Source: JBKJTP01 sp046590195
Lineage (GTDB): Bacteria > Bacteroidota > Ignavibacteria > Palsa-1295
Direction of reading: 5' to 3'
Assembly: GCA_046590195.1 (NCBI GenBank)
Contig: JBKJTP010000318.1
Location: forward strand, 1-36,579
DNA: 36,579 bases
The notes beneath the pieces were generated by a model, which was given only the letters and a program-made list of their open reading frames with translations, was not told the origin of the DNA and searched no databases. The number at the start of each line of letters is the position of its first letter. Within the stretch, counting starts at the first letter, position 1. Positions 1 to 8,660 of the stretch are shown one piece after another. The position numbers and the translations under genes were made by a program.

Positions 1-2
1 AG

Positions 3-863
3 CCGATGGAGTCCATGTCTCCGCGACCGGCATGGGTAGAGAAGCTGCTTCAGCTAGCGAGCGATGCCAAAGGCAGCAAGATGAACGATGCCGATCTTCG
101 CGATCAGGGCTTCGAGCCGGCACAAGTACGCCGCTGGTTCAAGAAGGAGTATGGAGTCACCTTCCAGAGCTACCAGCGGATGGGCAGGCTGAGCAAGGCT
201 TTCCAGGAGATCCAGGATGGCGCGGCTGTTACAAGTGTCGCGTTCGATGCAGGGTTTGAATCGCTAAGCGGATTCAGCGATTCATTCAAGTCCCTCTTCG
301 ATGCGTCTCCATCTGCAGCAAAGCATAGCTCTCTGATCTATGTCACACGATTCTCGACGCCGCTAGGACCAATGATGGCCGCCGCGACGGATCTGGGGCT
401 ATGCCTGCTCGAGTTCACCGATCGACGGATGCTCGAGACTGAGCTTGCGCAATTGAAGAAGCTATTCTGTGCATCGCTAGTCGTAGCGAGACACGAACAT
501 ACAGATCGAACGCGAGATCAGCTTGTCCGATACTTTAAAGGGGAGCTTCGTCAGTTCGATCTCCCGTTGGATGCCCCAGGCTCGGAATTCCAGCGCTCAG
601 TGTGGAATGCATTGAAGGAGATCCCCTATGGATCAACTCGCTCCTACAAAGCGCAGTCAGAGTTGCTTGGAAATCCTCTCGCAATTCGTGCGGTCGCTCG
701 CGCAAACGGTATGAACCGGATCGCGATCATCATCCCGTGTCATCGTGTGATCGCGTCTGATGGATCACTGCAGGGCTATGCAGGTGGATTGCCAAGAAAG
801 CACTGGCTGCTAGAGCATGAGAAGCGACATATGATGACAAACAAAAAAGGCGCCTCGTATTGA
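3..863 (+). CDS. Ada-like DNA repair protein: AraC HTH plus O6-methylguanine-DNA methyltransferase, 5' partial
   Basis: Removes alkyl groups from O6-alkylguanine by transfer to its own cysteine, and probably also acts as a DNA-binding regulator. Numbering from the ATG at 6: residues about 8-100 form an AraC-type helix-turn-helix region. Residues 112-275 are the methyltransferase domain, with the active-site motif IPCHRVI (nucleophile C245) and the DNA-binding stretch around 226-239. The reading frame is open to the left edge, and the residues there (P-M-E-S) resemble the junction that follows the CxxC/CRP zinc-binding Ada domain in full-length proteins. I therefore infer that an N-terminal methylphosphotriester-sensing domain lies outside the window and that the ATG at 6 is internal. 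If the protein does start at 6, it would be an MGMT with an HTH but no sensor domain. The stop codon sits inside a terminator hairpin. Confidence 0.9.
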   Translation, partial: PMESMSPRPAWVEKLLQLASDAKGSKMNDADLRDQGFEPAQVRRWFKKEYGVTFQSYQRMGRLSKAFQEIQDGAAVTSVAFDAGFESLSGFSDSFKSLFDASPSAAKHSSLIYVTRFSTPLGPMMAAATDLGLCLLEFTDRRMLETELAQLKKLFCASLVVARHEHTDRTRDQLVRYFKGELRQFDLPLDAPGSEFQRSVWNALKEIPYGSTRSYKAQSELLGNPLAIRAVARANGMNRIAIIIPCHRVIASDGSLQGYAGGLPRKHWLLEHEKRHMMTNKKGASY

Positions 864-873
864 GGCCCCTTTT
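843..873. terminator. Bidirectional rho-independent terminator between the Ada-like gene and the OmpA-family gene
   Basis: Arms 849-856 and 862-869 pair with one mismatch around a 5-base loop. The hairpin is flanked by six A on the left and four T on the right, so it can end transcription from both converging genes. It overlaps the stop codon of the plus-strand gene (861-863). Confidence 0.8.
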
Positions 874-912
874 GCATTCTGCTAGATTAGCGCTAGCGAA
901 TGAAATAGAGTC

Positions 913-2847
913 TTAGTTGCTCGACTTCTCGATCGTGAATTCTACACGACGGTTCAGCTGGCGACCTTCAGGAAGATCGTTGTTGAACTTAGGATCAGTC
1001 TCTCCATGACCCGTTACGTTTGTAGCGGCTGGAAGAGTTGTCATCGAGCGAAGCGATGTTACTGCTGCGTTTGCACGTGCCTCAGAGAGGTTCTGATTGT
1101 ATTCCTCAGTACCTGTGAAGTCAGTGAAACCATCGATCTTGACGACGCGAGCATCACGGCTGATCGACTCAGAGATGAGCTCGAGCATCTGACGAGCGCG
1201 CTCGTTGATGTCCGAACGATCGAAGTCGAACGAAAGCATTGCGAAACGCTCGAGGTTTGAACGCTCTACGGTTGCTGGTACGATGCGAGTCATACCTTCG
1301 TCAGTTACAGTCTTGCCAGAAGCGTCTGTTGCTTCGAGGCGGTAGCGCAATGGCTGATTGATGAGGTTGGTCGCATTAGCGATCGTCATCGTCTGCACTG
1401 CTGGAGGTGCACCAGATCCAGAGAGAGCTGTGCCTACTGGCGAGCCATTCTGGTCAAGCATAATTCTCCACGAAGTGAAAGGATGGTTGGTTGGCTGTAC
1501 GCTTGTCTCGAAGCGGATGATCGTCTCACCTGCTGCCATCGACTCACGCTGCTCGATCTTGATCGGAGCTGTGATACGGCTATCATTTGATGCGAGTTCT
1601 ACGCGGCGATTCTCTTCCATACCTGGCTGTGTAGCTGGGTTGGTTGGGATCTCTGGGAGATTACGTGCATCAACTGTTACGCGGCTAGCTTCGACACCCC
1701 ATGTGTTGACGAGATAGTCACGAACTGCCTGTGCGCGAGTGCGGCTCAGTGTTACGTTACTCTTCTCAGCACCTGAGTTCGAGTTTGTGCCTGTGATCGT
1801 GATCGATGCCTGTGGATTCTCTTTGAGGCGCTGACCGACGATATCAAGAACTGAATGGTTTGCATCTTCTGCATTCTTACCAGCGAGTGTCTGGACAGAG
1901 AAGCCCGTTGAGCCCTGACGGCTGTAACGTGCTGGGATCTCAGCCTTGCCTGCTTCGAAGAATACGTATGGGAGCAACGGCATCGAAGAGCGTGCATGCA
2001 TGCTCGACGTTGGCGATACTGGCTCTGCTGCGATCGAACCATCTGGACGTACACCGCGAGCGATGATGTCAACCGATGCTAGCGTAACGATGGGCGGGGC
2101 GACGATCTCATCTGCACCTCCGATATCGAACTTGAGAGAAACTGCACCACGGAATTGCTTGACGATCAGATCGCCAGTTGCGTCGCCGCTGAGGTTTGTC
2201 AGTGGGTAATGGAACATTACCTCAGGTGTCAACCAAACCTTCTTAGCAATAGGCGTCAGTGGGATATCGTATCCTGCACCACCACCGATAGAAGCCCAAA
2301 GTCCTGGGACATCTGGCATCTCAACTGTCGATGCGCTTGCAGCCTGAACCGTGCGTTGACCGCGTGAAAAACTCTTCTTCACCGGCATGCCGATGTTTGG
2401 ACCGACCAACAAGTGGAAGTTACCAAATGTGATCTTACCGAGAAGGTCAAGACCGAACGTACGGTAAGCGTATGCAAGATTGTTTGCGTCATCGACGTCA
2501 CCTGGTACGCCTGCATCGTCAAGCACAGAGCTCAGATCGTTGTAGTTCAAGCGTGGTGAGAACATGAATCCGCTAACGATAGGGATCTCAAGTCCGAGGT
2601 GGAATTCCGGCGTGTTGTAATCGCCCTGCTTTGGCATTACTGTATTCGGAGCTGGCACGTGGCCATCGGGGTTGTACGGCCCATCGGCCATGTTCCAGTT
2701 GAGCCCACCACCGATAACGAGGGTCAGCCTCTGGGGATAGTTGCCCTCTGTCGTTTGAGCAGTTGCATTCTGAGGGGCCGTTGCTACGAGCGCTGATAGC
2801 GCAAGAGCTGCCGTACCGATCAGCCTACGGAGATTTTTAATAAACAT
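913..2847 (-). CDS. Outer-membrane protein with two OmpA-like peptidoglycan-binding domains
   Basis: Probably tethers the outer membrane to peptidoglycan. A signal peptide is visible (positive start, hydrophobic core about 9-22, Ala-rich cleavage near residue 30). Residues about 38-242 look like a beta-barrel of the OmpA/PorT-like size class (alternating hydrophobic residues, Gly and aromatics). An OmpA C-terminal domain spans about 292-418, with the LSRTRAQAV helix and NRRVE at 413-417. A beta-rich Ig-like linker covers about 430-525. A second OmpA domain spans about 535-640 (DFDRSDI, LSEARANAA, NRRVE at 632-636). The start is supported by an AAGGAAG ribosome site at 2852-2858. Two OmpA modules in one chain are unusual, since most family members carry one. 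Monocistronic, ending at the bidirectional terminator near 850. Confidence 0.88.
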   Translation of the reverse strand: MFIKNLRRLIGTAALALSALVATAPQNATAQTTEGNYPQRLTLVIGGGLNWNMADGPYNPDGHVPAPNTVMPKQGDYNTPEFHLGLEIPIVSGFMFSPRLNYNDLSSVLDDAGVPGDVDDANNLAYAYRTFGLDLLGKITFGNFHLLVGPNIGMPVKKSFSRGQRTVQAASASTVEMPDVPGLWASIGGGAGYDIPLTPIAKKVWLTPEVMFHYPLTNLSGDATGDLIVKQFRGAVSLKFDIGGADEIVAPPIVTLASVDIIARGVRPDGSIAAEPVSPTSSMHARSSMPLLPYVFFEAGKAEIPARYSRQGSTGFSVQTLAGKNAEDANHSVLDIVGQRLKENPQASITITGTNSNSGAEKSNVTLSRTRAQAVRDYLVNTWGVEASRVTVDARNLPEIPTNPATQPGMEENRRVELASNDSRITAPIKIEQRESMAAGETIIRFETSVQPTNHPFTSWRIMLDQNGSPVGTALSGSGAPPAVQTMTIANATNLINQPLRYRLEATDASGKTVTDEGMTRIVPATVERSNLERFAMLSFDFDRSDINERARQMLELISESISRDARVVKIDGFTDFTGTEEYNQNLSEARANAAVTSLRSMTTLPAATNVTGHGETDPKFNNDLPEGRQLNRRVEFTIEKSSN

Positions 2848-3617
2848 GATGCTTCCTTAATATTCAGTGTATGAGTAAACTCAAGTGTGCGGTTCAGATC
2901 GAGCCAATTGATGTCGCCGGAGCAAAGGCTGAGAGCTGCGCCCCGAAGGGTGCATACCCAAAGGGTGCTTAATAAGCCTTATGTACTCGTTGAGGGCTGT
3001 TGTTAGACATGCCCTGGCCACTAATTTTTGGTGCAATACCTGGCTAAGCCAGCTTCACAACCAATGGGACCGGATGCCATCAAAGAACTTGACCGTTTCC
3101 ACTCTACATGAGCCTCGCCGCGCTTGCTATCGGTGACCCGAAAGGCAGCCACTTGCGAGAAGTGGGTATTGAAATCTTCTATTCTTCTGGTTATTCTTCT
3201 GCGGGTGCTAGGCTGTATGTGCTAGGCGCTTGGTCCAGGAATGATCGGCTTCCGATGATCCTCTTCAGTGAGTACTGTTTGGATGAAGAAGTGATCTGTG
3301 GATCCCTCAGGGAACAACCTCGAGACAGATGAGAAACTAAGTTTTCAACATCGAGAGGCGCCATAGGCGATTTTTCCACTCGAATTGGTAAATCGAGTTT
3401 AATCAAACCCCCTGCCAACTGAAAACATAGTTCTCTACGGTAGTGAGATTTGTGCGTTATTTGTGGATGACGGCCGTAAAATCGCTGAATTCTGTGCAAA
3501 TTAACGATTGCTCTAGGAAATTGTTTCGCTAGGCATATCAAAAGGGGATGCTTCGTGCCGAATAGTTATCCCCCGATCCTGCTGTTTTACCTCTCGTCCG
3601 TACCCCCACAATCAAAC
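2848..3617. other. Long intergenic stretch without a convincing gene
   Basis: Lies between the OmpA-family gene and the rseP terminator. The short open frames here (for example about 3108-3332 plus and 3191-3541 minus) read as low-quality protein with no family resemblance and no ribosome site, and I do not call them. It holds short direct repeats: AAGGGTGC at 2946 and 2961, TATTCTTCTG at 3180 and 3192, GTGCTAGGC at 3205 and 3219. Part of it must carry the promoter and leader of the OmpA-family gene. I see no tRNA or known riboswitch. Confidence 0.5.
2852..2858 (-). promoter_or_regulatory. Ribosome binding site of the OmpA-family gene
   Basis: On the minus strand this reads AAGGAAG, four bases before the ATG at 2847. 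It is one of the few clear Shine-Dalgarno sites in the window and fixes the start. Confidence 0.6.
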
Positions 3618-3644
3618 AAAAAAGGCCTCCCTTGCGGGAAGCCT
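3618..3644 (-). terminator. Terminator downstream of rseP
   Basis: Arms 3623-3631 and 3636-3644 form a 9-bp stem with one mismatch and a 4-base loop. It is followed on the minus strand by a run of T (A-run on the plus strand, 3618-3623). It sits about 35 bases after the rseP stop and ends the dxr-rseP transcription unit. Confidence 0.85.
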
Positions 3645-3678
3645 CTATTTCTAACGATTTGAATCTCCAGGATACCGC

Positions 3679-5076
3679 CTAGATCAGGCGTCTGATGTCG
3701 TTAAAGACCATAAATGCCATCAGCGAAAGCAAGAGTACCACGCCGACCTTCTGGAAGCCCATTTTGAAACCCTGTGAGAGCTCGCGACGCATCACCGCTT
3801 CTATAAGGATGATGATCAGGTGGCCGCCATCGAGCGCTGGAATCGGTAAAATGTTCAGGAATGCGAGCGAGATCGAGAGCAAAGCCATGAACATGAAGAA
3901 CGGAGCCACGCCGCCCTCGGCGCTCTTGCTCGACATCTGGAAGATCGCGATCGGTCCGCCAACAGACTTTGAGACCTCGACCTGTCCAGTGAACATCATC
4001 TCAATGCCGCGGACAAATAGCACGACCTGGCGTTTGAACTCGGTCCAGCCAAGTCCGAAGGACTCGACGAATCCGTACTCGATCTTGGTGGTCTTACCGA
4101 TATAAGTGCTTACAGGTACAATACCCACCGTACCTTCCGCAGTCGGAGTCACGGTCTTGGAAATCTCAGCACCTTCTCGTCGCAGCACGAATACGATAGG
4201 CTTAGCTGGATTGCTCTTGATCTGATCAACGACCGCTGAGTTGTTTGGCGTTGCCAATCCATTGACACTGATGATTGTATCACCTACTTCAAGCCCTGCT
4301 GCACTCGCAGGCTGTCCGCCGACCACCTGACTGATCCCTGCGTAAGAATACCCCTCTGGCAACAAGCCAAACTGCTTGAGCGGCATGACTGGGTCGTTCA
4401 CAAGATTACCCATCTTGTCCTTCGAGTACGCTACGTCGAATCGTTGTCCCGCGCGATCGAAGGTGACCTTGAAGTCGCGAGCGATCTTGTCCATATAGAC
4501 GCGCTGCTGGACGTCATCCCAATTGGTGACCGGCGCATTATCGATCGCCAACACCTTATCGCCAGGCAGCACACCACCAGCGGCTGAGATAGATGTCGGC
4601 GTGACATATCCGATCGTCGTGGTATCGATGATCTCTCGGCCTGCGCCGAACTTGATCATGCTGAAGATCAGCCATGCAGTGAGCAAGTTCATAAAAACGC
4701 CTGCGGTGATCACGATCGACTTCTGCCACCACGGCTTTGCGCGGAATTCCCAAGGCTGAGGCACCGCCGGCAGCTCTTGCGTCTGCGTCTCGTCGATCAT
4801 GCCGTCGATCTTCGCATATCCGCCAATGGGCAGTAAGCTCAAACGGTAGTCGGTGTTCTTGCCGAGTTTGGCTTCGTCCTCTTCCTTCATATTGCCGAAG
4901 GTGAAGCCGGTGATCTTGTTGAATCCGAAGAGCCTCCGGCCCATACCTACTGAGAAGACCGGTACATGCATGCCGAAGATGCGTCCTGCGATAAAGTGGC
5001 CGAATTCATGCACTGTCACCAATACGAAGATGACGATGATGAAGTAAAGGATGCTGCTTAAAAAACTAAAGTCCAT
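3679..5076 (-). CDS. rseP: RseP-type site-2 intramembrane zinc metalloprotease
   Basis: Inner-membrane protease of the RseP/RasP/SpoIVFB class, which cuts transmembrane segments of anti-sigma factors and remnant signal peptides. The first membrane helix carries the zinc motif HEFGH (H23, E24, H27). The third zinc ligand is in LDGGH (415-419) after a conserved NILPIPA stretch. Two PDZ-like domains lie in between, at about 150-205 and 245-310, as in RseP itself, and hydrophobic segments sit near 5-25, 115-140, 385-415 and 440-458. The length (465) is normal for the two-PDZ form. It follows dxr with a 134-bp gap; a dxr-rseP order is common in bacteria and suggests co-transcription. Its substrate here is unknown. 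Confidence 0.95.
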   Translation of the reverse strand: MDFSFLSSILYFIIVIFVLVTVHEFGHFIAGRIFGMHVPVFSVGMGRRLFGFNKITGFTFGNMKEEDEAKLGKNTDYRLSLLPIGGYAKIDGMIDETQTQELPAVPQPWEFRAKPWWQKSIVITAGVFMNLLTAWLIFSMIKFGAGREIIDTTTIGYVTPTSISAAGGVLPGDKVLAIDNAPVTNWDDVQQRVYMDKIARDFKVTFDRAGQRFDVAYSKDKMGNLVNDPVMPLKQFGLLPEGYSYAGISQVVGGQPASAAGLEVGDTIISVNGLATPNNSAVVDQIKSNPAKPIVFVLRREGAEISKTVTPTAEGTVGIVPVSTYIGKTTKIEYGFVESFGLGWTEFKRQVVLFVRGIEMMFTGQVEVSKSVGGPIAIFQMSSKSAEGGVAPFFMFMALLSISLAFLNILPIPALDGGHLIIILIEAVMRRELSQGFKMGFQKVGVVLLLSLMAFMVFNDIRRLI

Positions 5077-5210
5077 TCAGTGAACAGCTTTTGGCTGTGT
5101 AGATGTAAGAATGCCTGGGTAACATGCCCGTACTGGGCAATGAGCTTTTATAGCTACGCGGACCGGCGAGCCCGGTTTCAGAACTAACTAAGAAGCAACC
5201 TCAGACGAGG

Positions 5211-6425
5211 CTAAACTGTCGCAGTCGAAATGGGGGCGATAAACTGAGCGGCTTTCTCGAGCGCAAACATCCGCGCCCAAGCGTCAGCCGAGAAAATTCG
5301 GGTCAGCGATGCCTCTATCTCGTTGGAAGAGCCTGCGGCTAAATGATCTTCGTAGCCAGGAGGAGCGTTTTCGATCGCAAGTTCGACCAATGCCGGGATA
5401 TCGGTAAAGCCGATCTGCCGTTTGAGGAATAGATCGACCGCAATCTCATTTGCTGCATTTAACACACAGGGGTAAAGTCCTCCGCGCTCACCAGCCTCAC
5501 GGGCTAGGCGAAGTGCCGGAAATTTTTCGAGATCCGGAGCAGAGAATTCGAGTGGCCGAGTCTGGAGCAGATCCAGCAGATCATACTCTTGTCCTAGCCG
5601 TTTCGGATATTCGAGCGCGTACTGGATAGGCAGACGCATATCCGGCGCACCGAGCTGCGCTTTCACACTCCCATCAACAAACTCGACGAACGAATGGACG
5701 ATCGAGCCGGGATGAACAACGACATCGACCTTCGAGAGCGGCAGATCGAAGAGCCACTTGGCCTCGATCACTTCGAGCCCTTTGTTCATTAGGGTCGCGG
5801 AGTCGATCGTGATCTTCTGACCCATCACCCAGTTCGGATGCTTCAGCGCGTCTTCGACTGTGATATCAGCGAATGTCTCGGCAGCACGAGTGCGAAACGG
5901 CCCGCCGCTCGCTGTCAAGATTATTCGCTTGATGCTTGAGAGTTCTTCGCCGACCAGGCATTGCGCTATGGCCGAATGCTCGGAATCGATCGGGATGATC
6001 TCGCTGCCGCTTTCGCGCGCGAGGGCAGTCAGGATCTCGCCAGCAACGACGAGTGACTCTTTGTTCGCGATGCAGATCCGCTTGCCCTTTCTGATCGCTT
6101 CTATTGTGGGCTCGAGTCCTGCAAAGCCAACGAGGGCACCGACCAACGTATCTACTTCAGGAGCTGAAGCGACCGTCACCAGATCATTCTTGCTGGACAA
6201 GACCTCGGTATTGGGCGAGCGGGCTCGTAGCTCCTCGGCTCTCTCTGGATCAAGGACGACAACCGCCTTTGGCGAGAACTCGCGGATCTGCTCTTCGAGC
6301 TTGTCGATCTGGCGGAAAGTCGTGAGGTACTCGATCTTGTACCGGCCAGGGTGACGCCGGACGACATCGAGTGTATTTACACCAATGCTTCCCGTAGAGC
6401 CTAAGATCGTCAAGTGTCTTTGCAT
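5211..6425 (-). CDS. dxr: 1-deoxy-D-xylulose 5-phosphate reductoisomerase
   Basis: Second enzyme of the non-mevalonate (MEP) isoprenoid pathway: converts DXP to 2-C-methyl-D-erythritol 4-phosphate with NADPH and a divalent metal. The N-terminal dinucleotide-binding motif GSTGSIG is followed by NKESLV, then the metal-site segment IPIDSEHSAI and the later E-A-K-W region, HPGSIVHSF and the C-terminal four-helix part. I chose the ATG at 6425 because it puts GSTGSIG about nine residues from the start, as in characterised enzymes, giving 404 residues. An alternative ATG at 6440 adds five. The frame remains open upstream to 6716, but that extension is not Dxr-like and would overlap the divergent outer-membrane gene. 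No clear ribosome site. Sits upstream of rseP. Confidence 0.95.
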   Translation of the reverse strand: MQRHLTILGSTGSIGVNTLDVVRRHPGRYKIEYLTTFRQIDKLEEQIREFSPKAVVVLDPERAEELRARSPNTEVLSSKNDLVTVASAPEVDTLVGALVGFAGLEPTIEAIRKGKRICIANKESLVVAGEILTALARESGSEIIPIDSEHSAIAQCLVGEELSSIKRIILTASGGPFRTRAAETFADITVEDALKHPNWVMGQKITIDSATLMNKGLEVIEAKWLFDLPLSKVDVVVHPGSIVHSFVEFVDGSVKAQLGAPDMRLPIQYALEYPKRLGQEYDLLDLLQTRPLEFSAPDLEKFPALRLAREAGERGGLYPCVLNAANEIAVDLFLKRQIGFTDIPALVELAIENAPPGYEDHLAAGSSNEIEASLTRIFSADAWARMFALEKAAQFIAPISTATV

Positions 6426-6527
6426 GCGATCTGTAAACATAGCTGGGGTGCTAGTCGTCCCATCTCCCGCGCGCATAAATCCCAAAAATCCAACGAATCC
6501 CAGTTCAGAGCCGGTTGTTCTTCCGGC

Positions 6528-8657
6528 GTGAGTTATCTTTTCACCCTCTTTTGCAGGCTCGCCGTCGCGGTGGTCATGCTTTCCATGGTCGATCCGGCAG
6601 CAGCGCAACCTGGCCTGCGGGATTCGCTCGCGCTTAGCGGAGGAAAGATCGACACCGCGCTTCAGTCCACCCCGAAGCCTGTTGGTGGAGTCTGGCGCCG
6701 GCCGCTCGTTAGGCATGAGGCTACGTCCTCGATCATCTCACGAGAAGCCTACAGGTATTACACCTCTCCTGTTACGTTCAGCGCGTTAACGGAAGAAGCT
6801 AGCATTGCATATCCCTTAGTGCTTAGCAACTACGGAATTGGTCGCGAGGCATTTCTCCTGACCAGCCGCACGAGCGAGCCGCTGGTTAATACGCGAGCGA
6901 ACCGAGCCCTTCCGCTGAATGACCCACTGACAGGTGCGTCAATGCTCAACTTCTTCTCGATGGACGCCTTCCAGACGTTCACGCTCGATCAGGGGGCGAG
7001 AGGATTATTCCAGAGCGGTGCTGATAACGCAGCAAGCGATCTGACCGATCTTACGATCGAGCGCTTTCGCTCTCCACTACCATTCTCGCGCATACACTTC
7101 ACGCAAGTGTTACCTGAATACTCCAACTTCGATGGCGTCTTTAGCGTCAACACGAGTGAAGCAGCGAATGCAATGATCGGTGTGTTCCGTCGCGGACTCG
7201 GCGGGCAGCGTGCACGCCCCGACATCGATCTCTGGTCTGGCCGCGCGCAATTTACCTACGAGCATGTCAAGGTTGTTGCAGCTGATAGCGCAAAGGGTAT
7301 TGCCGCATCGCGGACGAAGACCTTTGACATGCTGCTGTGGTTCAACTACCTCAACTCGTTCGCGGGAGTAAGCGGAGGCGTTGCCATGCCATCCGACTCC
7401 GAAGATGTCTTTGACGAGCAACTTCGCGGCGATATCTATCCGAATGCATTCGATCACCGTGTTCGGCTTGACGGGCTTTCGCAGTTCGAGTTCTTTTTCC
7501 TCGGCGACGAACCAACCCGCCTAAGCCTGTATGCTACCTACTCTGCTCGTCGGCTTTTTGGGCGCGACAGCGCTACACCATCCTATGCAAACGACTTTGG
7601 CAGCGCAACTCGCTATGGTGCGGCTGTTGAGCAACCGTTTTACTTAAGACTTGGAAGCTTCCTAACGCGCGCTGCAGTGCTTGGTGAGTTCCAGTTGCTG
7701 AACAAGGACGCAAACTTCCTTCTCGCCAACACGGTGAGCGATACGAGATTGATGGCTGGCATTAGTGACTCTCTTGTGCTCGAAGGTGCACTTGGTCTGA
7801 ACATCTTCGGAGCCGCCAAGCTCGTGCAATCGAACGTGAAGATCGGTTTTGAGGGTGTCGAATCTCAGGTATTCCCTTCGCTTGGACTTACCGCTGCGAT
7901 CGATATCTCGAACTGGGTGAAGTTCACTGCGTCATACTCTTACTCGAAGGATTGGGCTGTGCAATCGCCATCACCCACTACTCAGTATCAGCTTCGCAAC
8001 ATTGGCGGATACTTCGATGCGCGTCTTCGCTTATCCCGTCGCGATAGCATTGCATTGCATGTTGGCATTCTCGATCGCAATGAGCCGGAAGGTATCGTCT
8101 ATAATATCGCTGATGATTCAACGCTATCACCGATGTTCTCAGATCAGAACATCCATTCGCAGTCTGCTCTACTCAAGCTCGATGCGTATTTCTCCTACTT
8201 TAGGTGGTCATCTGCGCTGACGTACTATCCAGGCGCAGTGCCTCTGTCGAGATTCACAACACACCCGCAAGCGGATGTGCCTCTGAAGCTGCGCTTTTTC
8301 GGATCGACAGGCATCTATTATGAGAATGAGATCGCTGAGGGCAATCTCAGAATGTCGGCAGGCACGAGGCTCAGGTATTTGAACCGTCTCGCCCCAACAC
8401 TTGCATACGATGAGTTTGCTGATTACTATTTGTACAGAGGGTTGTCGACCGACGCTAGAGGCAACATCTTAAGAGATCCACGGCTTGATCAACCCAAGTA
8501 CATTTTTGATGTGCTAGTCTCGATGGAGATCGATCGACGCGCTCAAGTGAATATGTCATTCCTCAACATTCTCAGTGCGCCGATGTACAATGTCGAGCTT
8601 TACCCACGTGACGCATTCAAGTGGCGCATCGATGTCACCTGGGCATTCCTCGACTAA
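6528..8657 (+). CDS. Outer-membrane beta-barrel protein with TonB-plug-like N-terminus
   Basis: No precise family recognised. With a GTG start at 6528 the protein (709 residues) begins with a good signal peptide (hydrophobic core LAVAVVML, cleavage near AAA|Q). The frame is open back to an ATG at 6414, but that start would overlap the dxr start and push the signal sequence 40 residues inward, so I prefer the GTG. Residues around 85-150 (mature part) follow the pattern of a TonB-receptor plug: a G-I-x-R region, then a short ALPLNDPLTG loop and a phase of alternating residues. The rest is a long run of alternating hydrophobic and aromatic beta-strands ending in a terminal WAFLD. It may be a porin or TonB-dependent transporter without the usual carboxypeptidase-like domain. 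Three bases separate it from the next gene. Confidence 0.65.
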   Translation: MSYLFTLFCRLAVAVVMLSMVDPAAAQPGLRDSLALSGGKIDTALQSTPKPVGGVWRRPLVRHEATSSIISREAYRYYTSPVTFSALTEEASIAYPLVLSNYGIGREAFLLTSRTSEPLVNTRANRALPLNDPLTGASMLNFFSMDAFQTFTLDQGARGLFQSGADNAASDLTDLTIERFRSPLPFSRIHFTQVLPEYSNFDGVFSVNTSEAANAMIGVFRRGLGGQRARPDIDLWSGRAQFTYEHVKVVAADSAKGIAASRTKTFDMLLWFNYLNSFAGVSGGVAMPSDSEDVFDEQLRGDIYPNAFDHRVRLDGLSQFEFFFLGDEPTRLSLYATYSARRLFGRDSATPSYANDFGSATRYGAAVEQPFYLRLGSFLTRAAVLGEFQLLNKDANFLLANTVSDTRLMAGISDSLVLEGALGLNIFGAAKLVQSNVKIGFEGVESQVFPSLGLTAAIDISNWVKFTASYSYSKDWAVQSPSPTTQYQLRNIGGYFDARLRLSRRDSIALHVGILDRNEPEGIVYNIADDSTLSPMFSDQNIHSQSALLKLDAYFSYFRWSSALTYYPGAVPLSRFTTHPQADVPLKLRFFGSTGIYYENEIAEGNLRMSAGTRLRYLNRLAPTLAYDEFADYYLYRGLSTDARGNILRDPRLDQPKYIFDVLVSMEIDRRAQVNMSFLNILSAPMYNVELYPRDAFKWRIDVTWAFLD

Positions 8658-8660
8658 CGC

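Noticed and set aside
1006..1260. Open frames on the plus strand within the OmpA-family gene
   Set aside because: Shadows of the minus-strand gene, which has a full set of motifs.
2940..3060. Possible riboswitch or structured leader before the OmpA-family gene
   Set aside because: Small dyads are present but I could not match them to a known riboswitch core.
3191..3541. 116-residue minus-strand open frame in the long spacer
   Set aside because: No family resemblance, no ribosome site, and composition like non-coding sequence.
3094..3575. DnaA-box-like sequences (TGTGGATGA near 3460, CTGTGGATCC near 3297, TTATCCCCC near 3566) suggesting an origin
   Set aside because: None matches TTATNCACA exactly, they are scattered and weak, and no dnaA, dnaN or other origin-linked gene is nearby.
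6441..6716. N-terminal extension of Dxr by up to 97 residues
   Set aside because: Not similar to Dxr, rich in Arg and low complexity, and overlaps the start region of the divergent gene.
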